A stretch of DNA of 64,000 bases from Euphorbia lathyris (Eukaryota; Streptophyta; Magnoliopsida; Malpighiales; Euphorbiaceae), in assembly GCF_963576675.1 (NCBI RefSeq), contig NC_088910.1, positions 89,472,104 to 89,536,103 on the forward strand, read 5' to 3'. This document shows, piece by piece, positions 59,305 through 64,000 of the stretch. The notes beneath the pieces are model-generated. The model worked only from the letters and a program-made list of their open reading frames with translations, did no database searches and was not told the origin of the DNA. Position 1 is the first letter of the stretch, and every line of letters starts with the position of its first letter. The position numbers and the translations under genes were made by a program.

Positions 59305-62300
59305 CATCAGTCATTGTAATCTAGTCCAAGTCGCTCTCCTTTCAGCGTATATATTGTCCAAGTGACGGACACTCGGATCACGAAATGTATGCCATTGGGT
59401 AGCAATGGGAGGCATTGGAAATCCAGGTCTTAAATAAAGACGTATGTAGTGTTCATAACTCCCCAAATGATAAGTCATAATCTCTCACTCCGGTGGTCTT
59501 CCATCGTCCTAACGCATCGGTAGTATAGTGCAACATCCTAACTGAGGCGTAGTAAAAAGGAATATCATTGCATTCAATACAGATGTAGCAGCATATAAGT
59601 CATTCAGACTCACCATCTAGTGGGACTGACCACACCCCGCTCCTGCCCATCTAATACGCGTGAGGCAGCATCTACTCCGTTCCAGAACACTAACACATAC
59701 AGATCACGGTGTGCCCGCACCTCATTCTCTATAATCACTCTAATCAGCTTCCACTCCTCCTGATTATTTGTGATGGCGTCGGCTAAAACACGAAATCCAC
59801 AGTTACCATCTGCTACAACATCATGGTATCCAGTAATAAATGGTACGATGAGTCCCTGAACCCGATGTAAATGGTGGTATCCGGCGATATCCGCATCAAA
59901 TCCGGCTGAAAATATGAATATATGAAGTTCGTGAACGATAATATATTTACTTTAACATTAACTTATATATTACGAAAATAAAATGTACCTGACATCTCAT
60001 TGTTATGTACAGATGAGGCTGAGGTTCAGCCTCGACTACTACTACTCCTCGAAGTATAAGACCGTGCACGACCTCGTGGTCCCCGACTGTACTCTCATGC
60101 ACTCGGATTCCGCTTCGTTGATGAATTCCCCTTTGGTCTACCCCTAATAGTGTCTTTGATCTTAGGTTCTTTCTAGCTACTTTGATCCGGGTTAATTTGA
60201 TCATGAATGTACATCGATATGCTACGCACCATTGCAGGATCTAATTTTTCAACCTTTTCCACAAGAAAGTGAAAAAAATGGTGATCCTCAGACCCGTCAG
60301 CATATACGGGAGCAGTAAACCTTCAAACGCAAGAGATCTCCAAAAAGGATGGATGCGCTCCTCACTAACCGAAGTACCCGTATCAATATAGTTTTTAAGT
60401 TCACATGCACAAGGAATGCCATGAGTCATGGGCAACACACATCCTCATTCACTTAACACATCCATACTCGATCCGCACATACGGACTAGCTCATCATTAA
60501 GTATACACAAACAGTAATGTGAAACGTGTAAGTCGAGGTAAGTGAAATGAGCTTTATTGTGAGCCACTGCAGATCTTCTTCTTGAGTCCTCAAGTGAATA
60601 TCTGGTTATATATAGTAAAGGATTACAAAACTAAAGTATTACAATTTAAAAGATTATATTAAATAACAGAATAATTGTCTTACTTGATCGCATTGATCTG
60701 AGTCTCAATGTCCTTGTGCACCTTCGCCCACACTGTATCGAGTGCACCAGTAGATGAATTCAACCACTGCTTCAACTGTGCATGTGAACTCTCCACTCGA
60801 CAGGTTGTGATGTTTCCTAAGTGCAACACCTTGTTCATCCACGCTCGACAGAACTTCTCTTTATGCACTAGCCATGTGGTCTCCACGTACTCTATCACAC
60901 TAGGACATTTGGCAGAAGTATTCTTCATGCTTATCACTGCCTCCTCATATTCGGCTACTGTCGGGGCTTCAATTATACTTTTCCATTTGGAATTCTTAAA
61001 AATTTCACCAAAAACCTTCAATCCACACAACTTGCCTACTCTATCCTCCACATCTTTATTAATATGCCATGTGCACAACAAATGATGACTATCAGGAAAT
61101 ACCTCACGAACCGGTCTCATCAACCCTAACTCCCGGTCCGTAACAATGGTTGTCGGATGCACATCAGCTCCAAGCAAAAGCTTCAATTTTTGTAACACCC
61201 ACATATAACTTCCCTGAGTTTCATCCTTCATGATTGCATAGGCAATCAAGAAGTTCTTGTTTAAATGCGTCATTCCAATGATCTCAAAGAATTGCATTTT
61301 ATACTTGTTTGTTTTATATGTTGAATCCATACCAACAAACAAGTAATATGATCGGAACAGTGTGATCAATGTAGGATGTGCCATAAATAGGTGAGTCACA
61401 ACATTGCTGCCCAGAGCCGCTTGCGTCCAATGTATGTATTTGTTATCTATAGCAAGCCGATAAAACTGACTGATTACATCCCGACCCTCAAAGCTCTCAG
61501 TCTTGATTTTTTCCATGTAGTTATAAATATGTCTTTGTGTCGGGCAATCCTCCGGATGTTTTTCTTTAATTGCGCCAAAAATAGCACAAGGCTTAGCTTG
61601 AGCTGCACTCATTTGACGAACAATTTTTTTGGAACCAGGACTTAGTCCGTTCATCTGTCTGTAGCCCTGACGATATACAACCAATGGATGATTGTGCTGT
61701 CCTCTATCTCCAGCAATCCCATTCACCACCCAACCCCCTAATTCAGCGATTTCCAGAACCTTTATCTGGAATTTGCAACCACAGTATTTTATTTTTGTAT
61801 TCCTTCGTAGTACGTCCTCCATATCCATATCCTTTTTCCTTCGTGTATTCTTAATACCACGGGAACACTTAACCAATATCCATCTTGACTTGCCTCCTGT
61901 CTTGTGCGACGATATGGTTAACTCGAAGCCGATCTCAATTGTCGTCTGTTTTGCCCGGTTAACAGCTTCATGATATGTTTGAAATGTTTGTTCGGGAAAA
62001 AATTGTGCATTATAATCAACGCCGTTCCCGCCAAAATCTTCTAATGGAACCTCTTGCAAATGATAAATAACGAATATTAGATTGCATTACGGTCGATTTC
62101 ATTAATTTTTTGGTACCTAAACCCTAAAATCCAAATTTCAGTGCAGTCGGGCGTGTGAGCATCACGCCCCACCATGTGGTTACACGCCCGACTGCACAAT
62201 TCCAAGTTTTTTCAAAATTAAACCAGAAATCAGAGTATGTTCAATCGGAAAAATACCTCCACTTCAGCGGCTTGGTCATTCTCGTCTCTTCCCGGTGATG

Positions 62301-62316
62301 ACGGATTGCTCGCCAT
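59305..62316 (-). pseudogene. MULE transposase fused to OTU-type protease (degenerate)
   Basis: Inferred exons: 62316-62257, 62050-60684, 60601-59989, 59905-about 59305, with GT-AG introns. Domains in order: FAR1-type zinc finger (CGCKFQIKV ... HNHPL), MULE transposase (PF10551-like; MDSTYKTNKYK, VTDRELGLM, CTWHINKDV, CRVESSHAQLK), SWIM-like zinc finger (GCVLPMTHGIPCACEL), a basic RGRPKGNSSTKRNPSA linker, then an OTU-like segment with VADGNCGFRVLAD carrying the Asp-Cys pair. Exon 2 is a clean 456-codon frame. Exon 3 has a TGA at 60445-60447 and later breaks; exon 4 has a TGA after SPTRW plus frame changes. Family members move DNA by cut-and-paste; the OTU part would be a deubiquitinase-like protease. 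Probably dead, though the transposase core is well kept. Confidence 0.85.
62141..62197. repeat. GC-rich hairpin in intron 1 of the MULE gene
   Basis: Perfect 16-bp arms GTGCAGTCGGGCGTGT (62141-62156) and its inverse (62182-62197). Between them lies GAGCATCACGCCCCACCATG, which matches core plus linker of the array at 58289-58321. Confidence 0.92.
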
Positions 62317-62451
62317 GAACCGTGTAATCTTTGATTTTGGAAAAAAATGTCTTTGGGAGAGTTTGAGAGAGTTTAGGGATTTCAATTTTGGGCTAAAGGG
62401 AGGTAACGTCTTTTTTCGGGGCTGGAGGTGGGAAAATAGGGCTGGATATAG

Positions 62452-62799
62452 TAATCCACTAAAAAATCGTATTTTATTAAAAAATACTTTCCAACAAAAA
62501 AAAAATTATTGGTTCGATAATTGTACTTTTTTTAAAAGAAAAATGAGAATTAATTACTAAGGAAAATTATCCTTATCAATTAAAGATTCGAGGAAACTCG
62601 GAACAGAAAATGAAATATACCGATTAGTATGGGAAAGAACACTCCTAGCTAAAATATGGACTATTCTATTCTCTAATCTATGACTAAAAGCCACCTAGAG
62701 ATCAGTTCGGCTAGCAACATAACCTTTACAATCTTGAATTAAACCTCTAAATTCAACAAGATCGTTAGAGCCATTATTAAAACAATCTGTCACTGTCTT
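62452..62799. other. Spacer between MULE and LINE fragment
   Basis: AT-rich. The last part may already be LINE 3' sequence (minus strand). No other feature was seen. Confidence 0.4.
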
Positions 62800-64000
62800 T
62801 CAATTGGTTTCAAAGCATACATTTGACATCATGAGCTCCTGGATCCATTTCAAGTCATGCAAAAGAGCCAAAGCTTCCAAGATTTTGACGGGATGAGTGT
62901 CGTCTACAAATCCACTCCAACAGTTAATGAAACGGTCGTTGTCATCACAAATAACTGCACTCCACCCAAACTGATTAGTACTAGAAAAAACAACACCATC
63001 AAGGCAGCAAGACATGGATCCGAAATCGGTTTTTGCCAACAGCACCGTGAAGTCGTCGTTCGAGGAGGCTGTTGGTTCGATCTTGACTGGTGCAATTTCC
63101 AGTTCTGAGCAAATGAAATACCTTGTTATACAACACAAGTTGGAGGTAGCGGATGTTCATTCCAAAGTCTTGCATTTTGTTATCCCTAGATCACCCACAG
63201 TACGACAATTGCTCTTCCCATCCATTCCATGGGCTTCGCACAACCCTAGCACATAATCATCAAATTCTACCTCAGCATCTTAAGGGGGACTTATTTTCGC
63301 TGCTTAGCAAACAATCAAAAAGCTATTCCCTTCCAACAATGGTAGGGTTTTGAATGCTTACAGAATTGAAAGCTATGAACAAGCTATCACATACGAACAA
63401 CTTATAAAAATATGTCAGGTATGTTCTATCTCCTCACTGTATGACATATAGGTAAGTAGACCGTCCATCTCTCTTGAGTATAATTTCAGTCGAGTTGGTA
63501 ATAAATTGGATACAACTCTCCACAAGAAAAAATTATTCTTTGGAGGTATGTTAAGGTCCCATAATAAGTTCCATCCCTTACCTTTGACCATTGATCGATA
63601 ATGAGCCTCAAATGCTTTATACACTGAGCTCGAAGAGTACACACCATCTGTGGTAAAGTGCCAAATTAATTGGTCCTTTTCAATTCTGTGTGGTAGTAGC
63701 ATAAATATTTCAACCACTTTAGCCCTATTACATTGATGGTCACCTTCAATAGTAAGGTCACCTTCAACAGTTAGGTCTAAAACCTTTGCATCATCTATAG
63801 TAAGGTCAATGCTGGGGTAAGGGTAAAACCATTTTCCTTTATAATCCATGGGTGCCTCCAAATATGTACATTTCCACATTACCCCGTCACCGTCTTAAGC
63901 CAAAACATAGAATATCACGTGAACCTCAAATACTTCTCCAAACATAACTAGCATTATTGCCCAGTTTAGAGTTAAGAAAGTTTTCCTGTGGAAAATATTT
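62800..64000 (-). pseudogene. LINE (L1 type) 3' fragment, truncated by window end
   Basis: Minus strand. From the window end: part of the region before the zinc-binding domain (DGVYSSSSVYKAFEA, WNLLWDLNIPPKNNFFLWR, 63879-63415), then RNase H pieces (FGWSAVICDD, EALALLHDLKW, 63138-62800). Several stops interrupt it. A different LINE copy from those at 36560 and 39240. Confidence 0.85.

Larger units (their letters stand above)
58151..62451 (-). mobile_element. MULE carrying transposase-OTU gene
   Basis: Ends resemble each other in inverted orientation: TATTCGGCTCCAATTTCCCA on the left and, on the minus strand at the right, TATATCCAGCCCTATTTTCCC, both followed by CC(T)CCAGCCCCG. No clean 9-bp duplication was found, so the boundaries are approximate. 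Contains the transposase pseudogene, a 33-bp-pitch array near the left end, a related hairpin near the right end, and a nested MITE. Confidence 0.7.

Overview
The window is nuclear DNA from a flowering plant, most likely a eudicot. It is AT-rich, its genes carry introns with GT-AG signals, it holds a complete lignin-pathway gene (ferulate 5-hydroxylase), and it is dominated by plant transposon families (Tat-type Ty3/gypsy, Ty1/copia, L1-type LINEs, CACTA, MULE, hAT, PIF/Harbinger, Helitron, Au-type SINE). I cannot name the species. Only two genes look like functional host genes: the CYP84A/F5H gene at 23303-25530 (+) and a seven-exon CCDC90/MCUR1-family (DUF1640) mitochondrial gene at 51166-57690 (-). 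No tRNA, rRNA or CRISPR array was found.

Layout. 1-2457: AT-rich spacer with a foldback and a GC-rich 72-bp tandem repeat. 2458-21043: the two arms of a MULE-like MITE enclose a Tat-type Ty3/gypsy element (B, minus orientation), itself split by a second complete element of the same family (A, plus orientation, 6238-14861, 5-bp duplication AGATT). Each copy carries gag-pol plus a spliced antisense ORF of the Transposase_28 type (PF04195). Pol is decayed in both; the antisense ORF is uninterrupted in B. 23237-25530: F5H with a TATA box. 25889-36540: mini-Helitron, hAT MITE, candidate solo LTR, broken copia, tandem repeats, a perfect hairpin, and further MITEs, one nested in another.

36560-47935: two L1-type LINE remnants. 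The second is split by three DNA transposons: a MULE MITE with 9-bp duplication, a 4.8-kb CACTA with 3-bp duplication TTT, and a hAT MITE with 8-bp duplication. Removing the two MITEs rejoins recognisable LINE reading frame. The CACTA carries a captured ubiquitin-conjugating enzyme (E2) gene with introns and a TATA box, whose catalytic Cys position reads Ser.

48234-51034: more MITEs and an Au-like SINE. 51166-57690: the MCUR1-like gene, with a 5.2-kb third intron holding two MITEs. 58151-62451: a MULE whose gene joins a FAR1-type zinc finger, a MULE transposase and an OTU-type cysteine protease domain, now a pseudogene. Near its left end lies an array of exact 33-bp pitch whose modules alternate in orientation, and a related hairpin lies near its right end. 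62800-64000: a minus-strand LINE fragment cut by the window edge.

All calls come from reading the sequence by eye. Family names rest on motif recognition, and no database search was run.
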